The notes: a model not told the origin generated them from the letters alone. A stretch of DNA of 64,000 nucleotides from Candidatus Nanopelagicales bacterium (GCA_017854795.1 JAFMHB010000009.1:19305-83304); one strand, 5' to 3'. Positions 9,105 through 18,811 are shown, numbered from the stretch's first letter. A program made the numbers and translations.

Positions 9105-11389
9105 AGCTTTTCAACAGGGGCATAACGCAGCAAGAGACGCTTGACTCCCGATGCACCGAAGTCAATCGTTGCGTCAGCACGATCTCCGCTGCCACCAGTT
9201 TCAACCACCGTGCCCATGCCGAATTTTTCATGGGTGACGCGGTCCCCTGCGCTGAGTGAGATCGTATTGGCACTGACACTTTTGCTCCCTCGACGCAGTG
9301 ACGAATCCGATCCGGACCAACTGGCAGAACCAAAACTTGAACTCGCGGCAAACATCGGCGGAGCTTCCCGTTCCCACTTTATGTGTTGCTCTGGGATTTC
9401 ATCGAGGAAACGGCTTTGGGGATTGGCTGCCGGGCTGCCCCAAGAAGACCGGGTAAGGGACCTGCTCAGGAACAGGCGCTGACGGGCGCGGGTGATACCT
9501 ACGTAAGCCAGTCGCCTTTCCTCCTCTAATTCACGTGCCTCACCCAGAGACCTCGAATGGGGGAAGATCCCTTCTTCCATTCCAGTGAGGAAAACGGTGG
9601 GGAATTCGAGCCCTTTGGCGGTGTGCAAGGTCATCAGGGTGACCACGCCCCCGTGATCCTCGCCGTCAGGGATTGAATCGGCGTCTGCGACCAAAGCCAC
9701 ATTTTCGAGAAAGTCAATCAAGGTTCCTTCAGGGTTGTCGACCAGGAAAGCTGCGGCAACTGACTCGAGTTCTGCAAGGTTTTCAATTCGACCTTCATCT
9801 TGTAAATCATTTGACGCTCGAAGTTCGGAGAGATAACCACTTTGCTCAATTGCTGCTTGTACAACCAGCGCAGGCTCGGTACCTGATTCAAACAGCGTCT
9901 GCAGCCCCTGCATCAACTCGACAAAACTGGCAATGGCGCTGATGGATCGGGTGGCGAGCCCAGGGACGTCGGCCGCTCGCTGCAAGCTTTCAAAAAAGGT
10001 TATACGTTCCCGTTCGGCATAGGCACCGATCATTGCTTCTGCGCGATCACCGATCCCGCGCTTGGGTGTATTGAGAATTCGGCGCAGCGAGACTTCGTCG
10101 GCCGGGTTAACAATTGTGCGCAGATAGGCCAAAATATCTCGAACTTCTTTGCGTTCATAAAAGCGAACACCACCCACTACTTTGTAGGGCATCCCCGTTC
10201 GAATAAAAATCTCTTCGACCGCACGTGACTGCGCATTTGTTCGGTAAAAGACTGCCGTGTCACCTGGCCGCGAAATTCCTTCATCGGACATGCGATCGAT
10301 CTCACGGGCAATGAATGAAGCTTCGTCGTGTTCGTCGTCTCCCACGTACACCTTGATCAGGTCACCATTGCCAGAGTCGGTCCACAAATTCTTGGCTCGG
10401 CGTGAGGTGTTTTTCGCAATCACCGCATTGGCTGCACTCAGAATTGTTTGCGTCGAGCGATAGTTTTGTTCTAGGAGGATCGTGGTCGCGTTGGGGTAGT
10501 CACGCTCGAATTCCTCAATATTTCGGATCGTGGCGCCACGGAATGCGTAAATCGATTGATCAGCGTCACCGACCACGCACAATTCACCCGGTGGCGGTGA
10601 ATCAGGTGACGCAGCAACGGTCCCGACAAGTTCCTTGATCAACATGTATTGGGCATGGTTCGTGTCCTGATACTCGTCAACCAAGATCTGACGGAATCGG
10701 CGCCGATACATATTTGCAACCTCAGGGAAAAGTTGCAGCAGGGCAACGGTTGAACCAATCAGGTCGTCAAAATCAAATGCGTTAGCGAGGGTCAGGCGGT
10801 TCTGATATTCGCGGTAGATCTGGGCAATTACCGACTCAATTGCAGCGTCCTTGTCAGAGGATAATTGGGTGTTTGTCAGAAAAGTTTCATGATCAATGAG
10901 TTCATTTTTTGCCGATGAAATCCGGGACAGCACCATGCGCGGACGAGTATTTTTTGCATCAATGTTGAAATCACGCAAGATCAAAGTGATGAGGCGTAAT
11001 GAGTCTTGGGTGTCATAAATTGTGAAGTTGGCCTTGATCCCGAGTCGGTGGGCTTCGGCTCGCAAAATACGCACACATGCACTGTGAAAAGTCGAAACCC
11101 ACATGGTGCGTCCAGCTGGGCCAACGATTTCGACGACGCGATCCTTCATTTCGGCGGCAGCCTTATTCGTGAATGTGATCGCGAGTATTTGTCCGGGAGT
11201 TGCATCTCCTGTGGCAAGTAAATGTGCGATTCGGCGGGTGAGAACTCTCGTTTTTCCCGAACCTGCACCGGCCACAATCAATAGCGGGCTACCACGATGC
11301 TCAACAGCCTTGCGTTGCGCCGGGTTGAGATCTTCGAGTAATTGATCACCTCGTTGAGAAAATAACTGGGATTGGCTCGAATCAGACAC
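9101..11389 (-). CDS. pcrA: ATP-dependent DNA helicase PcrA/UvrD
   Basis: Superfamily 1A 3'-5' helicase for DNA repair and rolling-circle replication. The 762 residues carry all core motifs in order: NPAQRKAVEH (Q motif), AGAGSGKT (Walker A, about residue 42), ITFTNKAA (Ia), DEYQDT (Walker B), GDADQSIYAFRGA (III), QNYRS (IV), LMTLHTAKGLEF (V) and YVGITRARQRL (VI). The C-terminal Tudor-like segment (GDRVTHEKFGMGTVV) is the PcrA module that contacts RNA polymerase. The start is GTG. It lies downstream of the secreted-peptidase gene's opposite neighbourhood and appears monocistronic. Confidence 0.96.
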   Translation of the reverse strand: MSDSSQSQLFSQRGDQLLEDLNPAQRKAVEHRGSPLLIVAGAGSGKTRVLTRRIAHLLATGDATPGQILAITFTNKAAAEMKDRVVEIVGPAGRTMWVSTFHSACVRILRAEAHRLGIKANFTIYDTQDSLRLITLILRDFNIDAKNTRPRMVLSRISSAKNELIDHETFLTNTQLSSDKDAAIESVIAQIYREYQNRLTLANAFDFDDLIGSTVALLQLFPEVANMYRRRFRQILVDEYQDTNHAQYMLIKELVGTVAASPDSPPPGELCVVGDADQSIYAFRGATIRNIEEFERDYPNATTILLEQNYRSTQTILSAANAVIAKNTSRRAKNLWTDSGNGDLIKVYVGDDEHDEASFIAREIDRMSDEGISRPGDTAVFYRTNAQSRAVEEIFIRTGMPYKVVGGVRFYERKEVRDILAYLRTIVNPADEVSLRRILNTPKRGIGDRAEAMIGAYAERERITFFESLQRAADVPGLATRSISAIASFVELMQGLQTLFESGTEPALVVQAAIEQSGYLSELRASNDLQDEGRIENLAELESVAAAFLVDNPEGTLIDFLENVALVADADSIPDGEDHGGVVTLMTLHTAKGLEFPTVFLTGMEEGIFPHSRSLGEARELEEERRLAYVGITRARQRLFLSRSLTRSSWGSPAANPQSRFLDEIPEQHIKWEREAPPMFAASSSFGSASWSGSDSSLRRGSKSVSANTISLSAGDRVTHEKFGMGTVVETGGSGDRADATIDFGASGVKRLLLRYAPVEKL

Positions 11390-11395
11390 TGATGC

Positions 11396-11401
11396 AGTCT
11401 A
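11396..11401 (-). promoter_or_regulatory. Leaderless-type -10 box for pcrA
   Basis: TAGACT six bases before the GTG start of pcrA, with no Shine-Dalgarno sequence between them. Confidence 0.5.
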
Positions 11402-11421
11402 GGCCCAACCACTGAGACCCG

Positions 11422-11448
11422 ATCAAACGGCGAAAATCAGCGTTTGAT
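11422..11448 (-). terminator. Hairpin containing the stop codon of the secreted peptidase gene
   Basis: Arms ATCAAACG (11422-11429) and CGTTTGAT (11441-11448) around an 11-base loop. On the minus strand the stop codon TGA of the peptidase gene lies in the loop. There is no U-tract, so it is at best a weak terminator or an mRNA 3'-end stabiliser. Confidence 0.35.
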
Positions 11449-13443
11449 GTACCCGATCACGCTCACCCGGGCTTTCGTCGGAACATTTGAGGCAAGTGCA
11501 ACCAATCCCTTGTCTCCCACCTCGGCTACCACGATGGATGTGGTTTTGCCTTTGGAAGTGACCGTGGCTGATCGTGATCCGTAATCAACTCCACCGACCG
11601 CGTATACCGCTAGGCGACCGTCTGAGCCTTTCCCCTTAGCTATAACACGAAGGATTACCGCTGCCACATTCTTTTTTTTCTTGGGCACATCCCCGATTCC
11701 GGTAACTTTGGCCAGTTTGACTTCGGTCCCGTCAAACTTGGCCGTCGTCAGTTTTTTAGAAGGGATGCCGCGAGCTTTCAACGGTACGGCGCTTGCTTGG
11801 TAACCCAAGACTTCAACTTTCACCTGAACCGATGGCTTTTTAGATGCCGAAAGTTGGACTGTGCCACCAACGACGGGAACAACTAATATTGCAGTTCGAG
11901 TCTTTGCCTTCCGCACCTTGACCGTGGCCGCATTGACTTTTTCACCGATTTGACCAATACGAAGTTTGCCCTTTTTTGTCGACTCGCTGGTCGTTACGGT
12001 CACCAATGCACTTGTCGCTTCAACCGGCAGTCCCGCAAGGGTCACGGTCCGGGTTTCCCCGGGCTGAATAGCCCCCTGGTTTATTGATTCGTAGCCGAGT
12101 TCAGCCCCAATGCCAATGAATTCACCCTCTTCAGGTGCTACGCCAGGTGCCGGCACAGCCGGTGGGTCAGGTGCTTCAGGGGCAGGGGTAGGCACCGTCG
12201 CAGGCCCAAATTCGGTCATCGGAGCGACCAGGGTGTCGCTGACTACCTCGGCTTTGTTTTCAACTTCAGAGCCATTGGGGTAATAACCTAAAACATCCAC
12301 GGTTACGTCTGTGGCCCCGGCCGTAGTAGCAATTGCGATAGTTCCATTAGATGCCACCGGGACAATCGCGTCTCCTGACGCATCAGAGTTAATCGGGGCT
12401 TTGACCACGGGAACACTGGAGCCCGCTCCGGGTGCCCACGCTCGTAAAGTTGTAGGTGCATTGGTTCCTAACGCAGAGACGCGAACGAGGACGGCAGCAA
12501 CACCGTCCGCGGGCACCCCACCAACGCCGGTAACTTTCGCGAAAATTCTCTTGCTGTCGCCATTCCAACGATCCTGCTGCAATCGACAACGTTCTTTCAC
12601 ACCAGTGACAGATCGAGTTCCGACAACTCGTATTTGATCAACGGCTACAACCCCTCCGACACGGGTGGCCGGAGCGCCACCGGCGGAAGACTTATCGCGT
12701 GTACAAAATGGTGCGACAAAGGGCGTGCCATCCCAGAATGAACTGCGACCGGATGCTCCATCCCACGTCAGTGAAATGTGAATGTGATTTCGGTGACAGG
12801 TGTTATCCGATCCCTTATCCGGCTTGGCAAAACAGCCTTTGAGTTCGGTCCACCCTTTCGCAATGTCGTAGCCCCGCCAAATGCGGTCATTCCAACCGAT
12901 GTACATAACTCCAAGCCGGATTGCATTTCCGTATTCAACCCCGAATTGATCCGGTCCCATTAACCAATTCAGAAACGCTTCGGCTTCCGCGCGATCTTCT
13001 GCAATACGAACATTGCCCATCCAGTCGATTGCGCGGCCTTCCTTGTGCTCACTTTGACCACCGACTCCACAGTCTCGCGGGATCCAAACAACTTCATCTT
13101 GACCATACGTTGCCTTTATTAAGTCAGCAAAGCGCTGGGTTCCTGGTTTTGCAACCGGATCACACTGGGATTGTCCTTCGTATTCGGGAGCAATGTCGTA
13201 CTCGGCTGGGAGCGCGACCGGGGCGCCTGCAGGCACGGGGGCGGCGGGTAAACCGACACCCGGTTCGGGTGCACCGGCCAGCACGCCGGTCCAGTTGGTT
13301 GATTGCCATCCGCTTCCGTCAGCCGTTGCGGGACTAGCCTGCAAAATTAAAGCGCTCACGAATATAAAAATGCCGCCACCGCGCATAAGCGCACGTAAGG
13401 AAGGCAGGGCAGGACGCCCTGTATTGTGGGGAAGCACATGCAT
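11437..13443 (-). CDS. Secreted M15-like peptidase domain protein with three C-terminal repeats
   Basis: A 668-residue exported protein. Residues 1-41 look like a signal peptide ending SPATA. Residues about 85-250 form a domain with the zinc-peptidase signature of the M15/VanY fold: SxHxxGRAxD (Ser131, His133, Asp140) and NHIHIS (His220, His222). This resembles the C-terminal domain known in actinobacterial ARB_07466-like extracellular proteins. Residues about 270-668 hold three beta-rich repeats of about 110-130 residues, ending VDVLGYYP, VEVLGYQA and VSVIGYIK. The first two are joined by a Pro/Ala/Glu-rich linker. Such repeats occur in many secreted actinobacterial proteins. A role in cell-wall peptide cleavage is likely but not proven. 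Four Cys in the peptidase domain could form disulfides. Confidence 0.82.
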   Translation of the reverse strand: MHVLPHNTGRPALPSLRALMRGGGIFIFVSALILQASPATADGSGWQSTNWTGVLAGAPEPGVGLPAAPVPAGAPVALPAEYDIAPEYEGQSQCDPVAKPGTQRFADLIKATYGQDEVVWIPRDCGVGGQSEHKEGRAIDWMGNVRIAEDRAEAEAFLNWLMGPDQFGVEYGNAIRLGVMYIGWNDRIWRGYDIAKGWTELKGCFAKPDKGSDNTCHRNHIHISLTWDGASGRSSFWDGTPFVAPFCTRDKSSAGGAPATRVGGVVAVDQIRVVGTRSVTGVKERCRLQQDRWNGDSKRIFAKVTGVGGVPADGVAAVLVRVSALGTNAPTTLRAWAPGAGSSVPVVKAPINSDASGDAIVPVASNGTIAIATTAGATDVTVDVLGYYPNGSEVENKAEVVSDTLVAPMTEFGPATVPTPAPEAPDPPAVPAPGVAPEEGEFIGIGAELGYESINQGAIQPGETRTVTLAGLPVEATSALVTVTTSESTKKGKLRIGQIGEKVNAATVKVRKAKTRTAILVVPVVGGTVQLSASKKPSVQVKVEVLGYQASAVPLKARGIPSKKLTTAKFDGTEVKLAKVTGIGDVPKKKKNVAAVILRVIAKGKGSDGRLAVYAVGGVDYGSRSATVTSKGKTTSIVVAEVGDKGLVALASNVPTKARVSVIGYIKR

Positions 13444-13544
13444 ACTCTGACACGAAAGTGACGCATGTGACTAATCCACACGAGTAAGAACAGGCATGTA
13501 ATTCATAAATAATGCAAAATTTGACGATTTATTGAGGAAATGTG

Positions 13545-14252
13545 ATGGAAATCGAACGGATTCTGGTAGTTACAGCCCACCCCGACGACGTCGATTTCGG
13601 CGCGGGAGGCACGGTTCGCAAGTGGACGGAAGCCGGAATAGCGGTCAGCTACTGCATTTGCACCAATGGTGACGCCGGTGGGGCCGACCGTGATGTGCCC
13701 CGAAGCGAGATTCCCAAGATTCGTCAAGCGGAGCAGCGCGCCGCCGGTGAAGCCCTCGGTGTCACCGACATTCATTTTCTGGGTTATCAAGACGGAGATC
13801 TGCAGGTGACCCAAGGCTTGCGTCGGGATATCAGTCGAGTGATTCGCCAGGTTCAACCGCAACGGGTCCTGATTCAATCACCCGAACGCAACTGGGATCG
13901 GATTTATTCCGCGCACCCCGATCACCTCGCTGCTGGGGAAGCTGCAATTTTTTCGGTCTACCCTGATTCCCGCAATCCATTCGCCCACCCGGTCTTGCTC
14001 AATGAGGAAGGGCTCGACGCATGGAGTGTCGATGAAGTGTGGGTGATGGGCGCACCCGAGGTCAACCACTATGAAGAAGTCACCGACATGCTGCCACACA
14101 AACTCGCAGCCCTACAAGCCCATGAGTCACAAACAGGTCACATGGAAGACCTTGAAGGACGCATCCGGACCTGGATGAGCGCCACTGCAATTGATGCAGG
14201 CTTCGGCCCCGATGCACTCGCCGAAAGTTTCCGGGTAGTCAATACAGCGTGA
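13545..14252 (+). CDS. PIG-L family N-deacetylase
   Basis: Zinc-dependent deacetylase of the PIG-L/LmbE fold (235 residues). The metal-binding AHPDD motif is at residues 11-15 and the second HPDH motif near 124-127, both intact. Relatives deacetylate N-acetylglucosaminyl conjugates, for example MshB in mycothiol synthesis and its amidase Mca. This protein lacks anything that decides between these or a general carbohydrate deacetylase. The ATG at 13545 is preferred over the GTG three bases before it because GAGGAAA is better spaced for it. It is divergent from the secreted peptidase gene. Confidence 0.88.
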   Translation: MEIERILVVTAHPDDVDFGAGGTVRKWTEAGIAVSYCICTNGDAGGADRDVPRSEIPKIRQAEQRAAGEALGVTDIHFLGYQDGDLQVTQGLRRDISRVIRQVQPQRVLIQSPERNWDRIYSAHPDHLAAGEAAIFSVYPDSRNPFAHPVLLNEEGLDAWSVDEVWVMGAPEVNHYEEVTDMLPHKLAALQAHESQTGHMEDLEGRIRTWMSATAIDAGFGPDALAESFRVVNTA

Positions 14253-14265
14253 AACGCTCAGCTAT

Positions 14266-14616
14266 TTAGTTCCAGAGAACGGCAATAAAAATATTGGCGA
14301 TGCTCAGGGCGCCAATTGCTCCCCACAATGCAACCTGCGGTGGGGTTTTCTTGCGGCCAATGAATGCCAACACTGTTACGACCAGCACAATCACGAGTTT
14401 CACAGCAATCTTCGTGGTGTCTATTTCTTCGTCGACCATCCCGCTCTCCGCCATGCCTACCAAAATGACACCTGTGACGAGTTGAGTGAGCGCGCCGTGG
14501 AACATCGCAGCGTTGACGCCCTTTGTCGGGCTTGACATCTGCACAATAAATCCGCCAACCAAGCTGGCAAGACCGATGAAGTGCAGAATGACTACGAGGT
14601 TATAAATGAAATCCAT
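14266..14616 (-). CDS. Small four-helix integral membrane protein
   Basis: A 116-residue protein made almost wholly of four membrane segments, joined by a short acidic loop (ESGMVDEEIDTTK). A similar small membrane protein commonly precedes or follows guaA in actinobacteria. Function unknown. It lies 24 bp beyond the guaA stop on the same strand and has its own promoter-like box. It is convergent with the PIG-L gene 13 bp away. Confidence 0.75.
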   Translation of the reverse strand: MDFIYNLVVILHFIGLASLVGGFIVQMSSPTKGVNAAMFHGALTQLVTGVILVGMAESGMVDEEIDTTKIAVKLVIVLVVTVLAFIGRKKTPPQVALWGAIGALSIANIFIAVLWN

Positions 14617-14622
14617 AGCGGC

Positions 14623-14628
14623 AGACTA
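14623..14628 (-). promoter_or_regulatory. Leaderless-type -10 box for the four-helix membrane protein
   Basis: TAGTCT six bases before the ATG. It lies in the 24-bp gap after guaA, so this gene can be transcribed apart from guaA. Confidence 0.45.
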
Positions 14629-14640
14629 ACGGTTGGCAGG

Positions 14641-16209
14641 TTATTCCCACTCAATCGTGCCCGGTGGTTTGCTGGTGACGTCGAGGGTCACCCGATTCAC
14701 TTCAGCGACCTCATTTGTGATCCGATTAGAAATTTTGGCAATTAAGTCGTACGGCAATCGGGACCAATCCGCCGTCATTGCATCCTCACTTGACACTGGT
14801 CGCAGCACAATCGGGTGCCCGTACGTGCGGCCATCGCCTTGTACACCGACACTTCTCACGTCGGCCAATAACACAACGGGGAACTGCCACACATCACGAT
14901 CAAGGCCGGCTGCGGTGAGTTCCTCACGAGCAATGAGGTCAGCTCGGCGCAAGATCTCCAGGCGCTGTTCATTGACAGCTCCAATAATGCGGATCGCTAA
15001 ACCTGGTCCCGGGAATGGGTGACGCCACACAATTTCTGGTGGTAACCCGAGGTCTAATCCCACCTGGCGAACTTCGTCCTTGAACAGGGTGCGTAGTGGT
15101 TCGACGAGGGTGAATTCCAAGTCTTCTGGCAAACCACCCACATTGTGGTGGCTTTTAATGTTCGCGGTCCCCGAACCACCGCCGGATTCAACAACGTCGG
15201 GGTAGAGGGTTCCTTGCACAAGGAATTCCACTTTTTTGCCGGTACTGCCAGCTTGTTCAACAACGCCCGCAGCCGCGTCCTCAAAGACCCGGATGAACTC
15301 GCGGCCAATAATTTTTCGTTTCGTTTCTGGATCGGTGACATCGGCAAGTGCATCAAGGAACCGTTTCTTTGCATCGACAACCACCAACGTGATACCGGTT
15401 GCTGCAACGTAATCGCGTTCAACCTGCTCTGCCTCACCCGCGCGCAGCAGTCCGTGATCGACAAACACGCAAGTGAGTTGATCCCCCACCGCCTTATGAA
15501 CTAGTGCAGCAGCAACCGCCGAGTCAACTCCGCCAGAAAGTCCACAAATCACTTCCGACTCCCCGACCTGAGCGGAAATTCGGGCAACCTGTTCCTCGAT
15601 GACATTGGACATGGTCCAACTTTGTTCACACCCTGCAACATGAATCAAGAAATTGGAAAGGACCTTCTGGCCGAACTCCGAGTGCATTACTTCCGGGTGG
15701 AACTGAACGCCTGCGCGTGAATGTTCAAGGTCTTCAAAGCCAGCAACAGGTGCACCCGCTGAGACCGCACACACACTAAAACCTTCTGGCACTGAGCTAA
15801 CCGCGTCACCGTGACTCATCCAGACTGAGATTGACTTTGGAACATCAGAAAAAATCTTTGCCGCTGTTGTTGTAAGTTCGGTCCGCCCGTATTCACTGGT
15901 ACCCGTGTGCGCGACTTCCCCACCCAGTGACTTCGCCATTAATTGAAAGCCGTAACAAATCCCAAAAATAGGAATCCCTAAATCAAAGATCTCTGAATCA
16001 AATGATGGAGCACCTGGAGCGTAAACACTGGATGGACCACCGCTAAGAATTATTGCCGACGGAAATTTTCCCATCACTTCCCCAGCAGTAATGGCATGGG
16101 CAACGATCTCGGAATAAATGTTTTCCTCACGAACCCGTCGGGCAATCAACTGCGCGTATTGCGCGCCAAAATCAACAACGAGTACGGGTCCAGAAGGGTT
16201 CGCAGGCAT
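14641..16209 (-). CDS. guaA: GMP synthase (glutamine-hydrolysing)
   Basis: Converts XMP to GMP using glutamine and ATP. The class I glutamine amidotransferase domain has its nucleophile Cys85 in FGICYGFQ and the HPE motif ([13 protein letters not shown]). The ATP-pyrophosphatase domain has the [13 protein letters not shown]-loop near residue 225. The dimerisation domain ends with the invariant KPPGTIEWE. The 522-residue length is standard. It follows, at a distance, guaB and guaB3 on the same strand. Confidence 0.97.
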   Translation of the reverse strand: MPANPSGPVLVVDFGAQYAQLIARRVREENIYSEIVAHAITAGEVMGKFPSAIILSGGPSSVYAPGAPSFDSEIFDLGIPIFGICYGFQLMAKSLGGEVAHTGTSEYGRTELTTTAAKIFSDVPKSISVWMSHGDAVSSVPEGFSVCAVSAGAPVAGFEDLEHSRAGVQFHPEVMHSEFGQKVLSNFLIHVAGCEQSWTMSNVIEEQVARISAQVGESEVICGLSGGVDSAVAAALVHKAVGDQLTCVFVDHGLLRAGEAEQVERDYVAATGITLVVVDAKKRFLDALADVTDPETKRKIIGREFIRVFEDAAAGVVEQAGSTGKKVEFLVQGTLYPDVVESGGGSGTANIKSHHNVGGLPEDLEFTLVEPLRTLFKDEVRQVGLDLGLPPEIVWRHPFPGPGLAIRIIGAVNEQRLEILRRADLIAREELTAAGLDRDVWQFPVVLLADVRSVGVQGDGRTYGHPIVLRPVSSEDAMTADWSRLPYDLIAKISNRITNEVAEVNRVTLDVTSKPPGTIEWE

Positions 16210-16215
16210 TACCCA

Positions 16216-16221
16216 AGCGTA
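16216..16221 (-). promoter_or_regulatory. Leaderless-type -10 box for guaA
   Basis: TACGCT six bases before the guaA ATG, with no ribosome-binding purine stretch between. Confidence 0.5.
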
Positions 16222-16233
16222 GTAGCGGGGCGG

Positions 16234-16485
16234 TTAACTACTGAATGCACCAAGTGCCAGGAATGCAATGACGAGCAGCAGGTAGATCGCCCCACCAACA
16301 ACAAACGTCATAACCATAAACCTACGGGCCCAACGAGCCGCCCTAGCCGCACCAATTTCATCACCATTCTCCAGCCGATTGCGCGTACTAAAGGCAAATG
16401 ACACTGCCACTATCCCCAGAGGCAAGAAGAAAAAGATTGCGCCAATCAGAGACGATCGCAGATACGTCTTTGGGGCCGAGTTCAT
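16234..16485 (-). CDS. CD225/dispanin-like small membrane protein
   Basis: An 83-residue protein with two membrane helices. The first helix and the following loop read FFFLPLGIVAVSFAFSTRNRLENGDEIGAARAARWARR, split here as a Pro-Leu-Gly-Ile core followed by GD..GA..AA..AR. This is the pattern of the CD225 (dispanin) domain. Bacterial members have no defined function. It lies 24 bp before guaA. Confidence 0.7.
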   Translation of the reverse strand: MNSAPKTYLRSSLIGAIFFFLPLGIVAVSFAFSTRNRLENGDEIGAARAARWARRFMVMTFVVGGAIYLLLVIAFLALGAFSS

Positions 16486-16491
16486 TGCCTA

Positions 16492-16497
16492 ACCATA
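16492..16497 (-). promoter_or_regulatory. Leaderless-type -10 box for the CD225-like gene
   Basis: TATGGT six bases before the ATG. This box may also serve the guaA segment downstream. Confidence 0.45.
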
Positions 16498-16562
16498 ATC
16501 ACCCTAGCCACATTCACCACGAGCACCAGCACTCGCCGGGCTCGGCCACCGATCGCAGATGT

Positions 16563-16877
16563 TTACCCTTGCAAGGCCAAGCGCAAAGGCGGTGCCTCAA
16601 CTGAAGCGAACTGCCATATCAACGCAGGTTCCGTTCGATGGTAGTGGTGAGCAAGCACGACCCTAAGGCCGGCAATACCCACCCAGTCGAAAGTTGGATG
16701 CTGGTCCTTAAGCGCTACAGAACACTTCGACGTAGCTTCGCCAATAATTTCCAAGAGTCGCTCAGCCGCGAGCAGCAGAATCTCCTCATTGACCGTACCC
16801 CGGGATTGCACCACTTGCTCAAAGGCCGAACATGCTTCCAAAATATCTAAACACCGTAGATCATCTCCACGTGTCAC
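16563..16877 (-). CDS. hepT: HepT-like ribonuclease toxin
   Basis: HEPN-domain RNase of the type VII HepT/MntA toxin-antitoxin systems (formerly DUF86), 104 residues, all helical. The catalytic RX4-6HXY motif is intact: Arg72, His77, Tyr79 in RVVLAHHY. The Tyr is the residue that the partner MntA modifies with AMP units in characterised systems. The GTG start overlaps the mntA stop by 4 bp (GTGA), so toxin translation depends on antitoxin translation. Confidence 0.88.
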   Translation of the reverse strand: MTRGDDLRCLDILEACSAFEQVVQSRGTVNEEILLLAAERLLEIIGEATSKCSVALKDQHPTFDWVGIAGLRVVLAHHYHRTEPALIWQFASVEAPPLRLALQG

Positions 16878-17164
16878 AGAGAAACGGCCTCAGCAAGCAA
16901 ATGCGAATCTCGACTCTTGAGACCACCGATAGCAACCACGTCTACATCACAATCAAGAAGCGCACGCAGGTCCAACTCAAGATGTACTTGATCCAAAATT
17001 GAAGCTCCCGATCCAAATTCCACCACAAAGTCTACGTCAGAGTCTTCTCGATCTTCGGCTCGAGCTACCGAGCCAAATACCTTGATGTCCAAGGCATGTC
17101 TGCGAGCCAGAAGAGCCTTAATGTCTTCGGCATGCGCCAACACCATGTTGCGAATCTCACCCAT
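16874..17164 (-). CDS. mntA: MntA-like nucleotidyltransferase antitoxin
   Basis: Minimal nucleotidyltransferase (about 96 residues) with the signature GSX10DXD intact: GSVARAEDREDSDVD, about 30 residues into the protein. In studied systems MntA inactivates HepT by adding AMP to its active-site tyrosine. I chose the ATG at 17164; a GTG at 17200 would add twelve residues. Neither has a clear ribosome site. The pair sits alone between guaA and the aldehyde dehydrogenase gene in an otherwise conserved housekeeping neighbourhood, which suggests acquisition. Confidence 0.88.
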   Translation of the reverse strand: MGEIRNMVLAHAEDIKALLARRHALDIKVFGSVARAEDREDSDVDFVVEFGSGASILDQVHLELDLRALLDCDVDVVAIGGLKSRDSHLLAEAVSL

Positions 17165-17273
17165 GGCGATATCTTGACGCAACCAGAGCAGATCACCCAC
17201 GTGTCATGCAGTCCTGCCAACTAAACCTAAAAAACACCACCTCATTAGGCGGCGCAATTGATAAGGAGGGCTT

Positions 17274-18809
17274 CTAGCGCCAGCCGATTTTTTTCATCAG
17301 CCCCAATGAAGTCGTGAGAAGGTTTCCCCACGTTTCGTCACTGAGACCAAATGGTGGGCCAAAACCCAGCGCATTTTGAGTGGCAATTGTTTGTGACTCG
17401 GTGTACTGCACGATCCCGGCCAACCCATGCCTGCGGCCAAGTCCCGATGCGCCAAATCCACCCATGGGTGAACCAAGGGTTGACCACGCTGTTGCATAGC
17501 CTTCGTTGATGTTGACCGTGCCTGCCTTTAGTTGCTTGGCAATTGCCAACGCGCGTTTTTTATCCCGGGAAATCACGCTGGCATTGAGTCCGTATTCGGA
17601 GTCGTTTGCCAATTCAATGGCCTCGGCATCACTTGAATAGCTGCTAACCGAGACGACCGGGCCAAAAGTTTCCTCACGACACACATTCATGTTTTCCGCC
17701 ACACCGGTAAGAATTGTTGGTGCAATAGTGGCATTACCGGTGAGCTCACCGCCCGTATGGACCGTGGCACCTTTTTCGCGAGCATCAGTGATAAAAGCCA
17801 TAACGCGCGCTGCGTGAACAGGTGAAATGAGTGGACCATAAGAGCCTCCCCAGCCGACCGAGCCTTGGTAGGTCATTGCCCGAGTTCTCTTAACAAAGGC
17901 GTCCAGGAATTCCTGTTCAATGGATTTGTGGACATAAAGGCGCTCAATACTTATGCAGAGTTGACCGGTGTTTCCAAAGCAGGCACGCGTGGCAATCTCG
18001 GCTGCTTTTTCAATGTCAGCATCCGCGCGAATAATCATTGCGTTCTTGCCGCCAAGTTCTAATGCGGAACCAATCAGGCGTTCGCCACACTGAGCAGCAA
18101 CGATTCGACCTACTTTGGTTGAACCGGTGAACATCAAGAAATCGACTTGATTGATCAAGGGTGTTCCCAATTGCGCGCCATCACCGATCACCACACCGAA
18201 GAGTTCGCGTGGCAATCCGGCTTGGTAGAGCAAATCAATGACGTACAACGCGGTGACACTGGTGAGTGGATCGGGTTTAAGCACGACACCGTTACCAGCA
18301 AGTAATGCTGGAAGTGCATCGCTGACGGCAAGAGTGAGCGGGTAATTCCACGGGGCAATAATCCCGACCACACCCAGTGGGACATGGCGCTCAATTGCGC
18401 TGATCAATAATGGAAAAGCCCCGGAGTGCCTTCGATCTTTGAGTGCGCCAAGATGCCGAGCGTAATAGCGCGCGTTCAGAGTTACGTCGAGTAACTCCTC
18501 ATTTGCATCACGCCGGGGTTTACCCGTCTCCCATTGAATGAGGTCAAGGAGTTCACTTTTGTTGGCCAGCACCAGGTCATGAAAGGCCAGAATCACTTTC
18601 GCCCGCTCTCGCAGTGAACGAGTTGCCCAGATCCGTTGGGCTGCTCGGGCTGCCTGCACAGCGACTGTGACATCACCTTCGGTTGAAACATTTAGTGAAT
18701 ACAACTCTTGACCGTAGGGCGAAGTGATGTTGACACAATCCTGTGAATTGTTGTTTGGCAGCGCTACAACTCTTGGCCAGTACTGAAGTCCTTCAATTAC
18801 CCCGGCCAT
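17274..18809 (-). CDS. gabD2: Succinate-semialdehyde dehydrogenase (NADP-type aldehyde dehydrogenase)
   Basis: Aldehyde dehydrogenase superfamily, 511 residues. The catalytic nucleophile is Cys285 (NTGQLCISIER) and the general base Glu251 (LELGGKN). The cofactor region is IAPWNYP and FTGSTKVGR. The overall pattern matches actinobacterial GabD2-type enzymes that feed succinate semialdehyde into the TCA cycle. The exact substrate is inferred from family resemblance. The gene lies 2 bp after guaB3 and probably belongs to the same transcript. Confidence 0.82.
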   Translation of the reverse strand: MAGVIEGLQYWPRVVALPNNNSQDCVNITSPYGQELYSLNVSTEGDVTVAVQAARAAQRIWATRSLRERAKVILAFHDLVLANKSELLDLIQWETGKPRRDANEELLDVTLNARYYARHLGALKDRRHSGAFPLLISAIERHVPLGVVGIIAPWNYPLTLAVSDALPALLAGNGVVLKPDPLTSVTALYVIDLLYQAGLPRELFGVVIGDGAQLGTPLINQVDFLMFTGSTKVGRIVAAQCGERLIGSALELGGKNAMIIRADADIEKAAEIATRACFGNTGQLCISIERLYVHKSIEQEFLDAFVKRTRAMTYQGSVGWGGSYGPLISPVHAARVMAFITDAREKGATVHTGGELTGNATIAPTILTGVAENMNVCREETFGPVVSVSSYSSDAEAIELANDSEYGLNASVISRDKKRALAIAKQLKAGTVNINEGYATAWSTLGSPMGGFGASGLGRRHGLAGIVQYTESQTIATQNALGFGPPFGLSDETWGNLLTTSLGLMKKIGWR

Positions 18810-18811
18810 GA

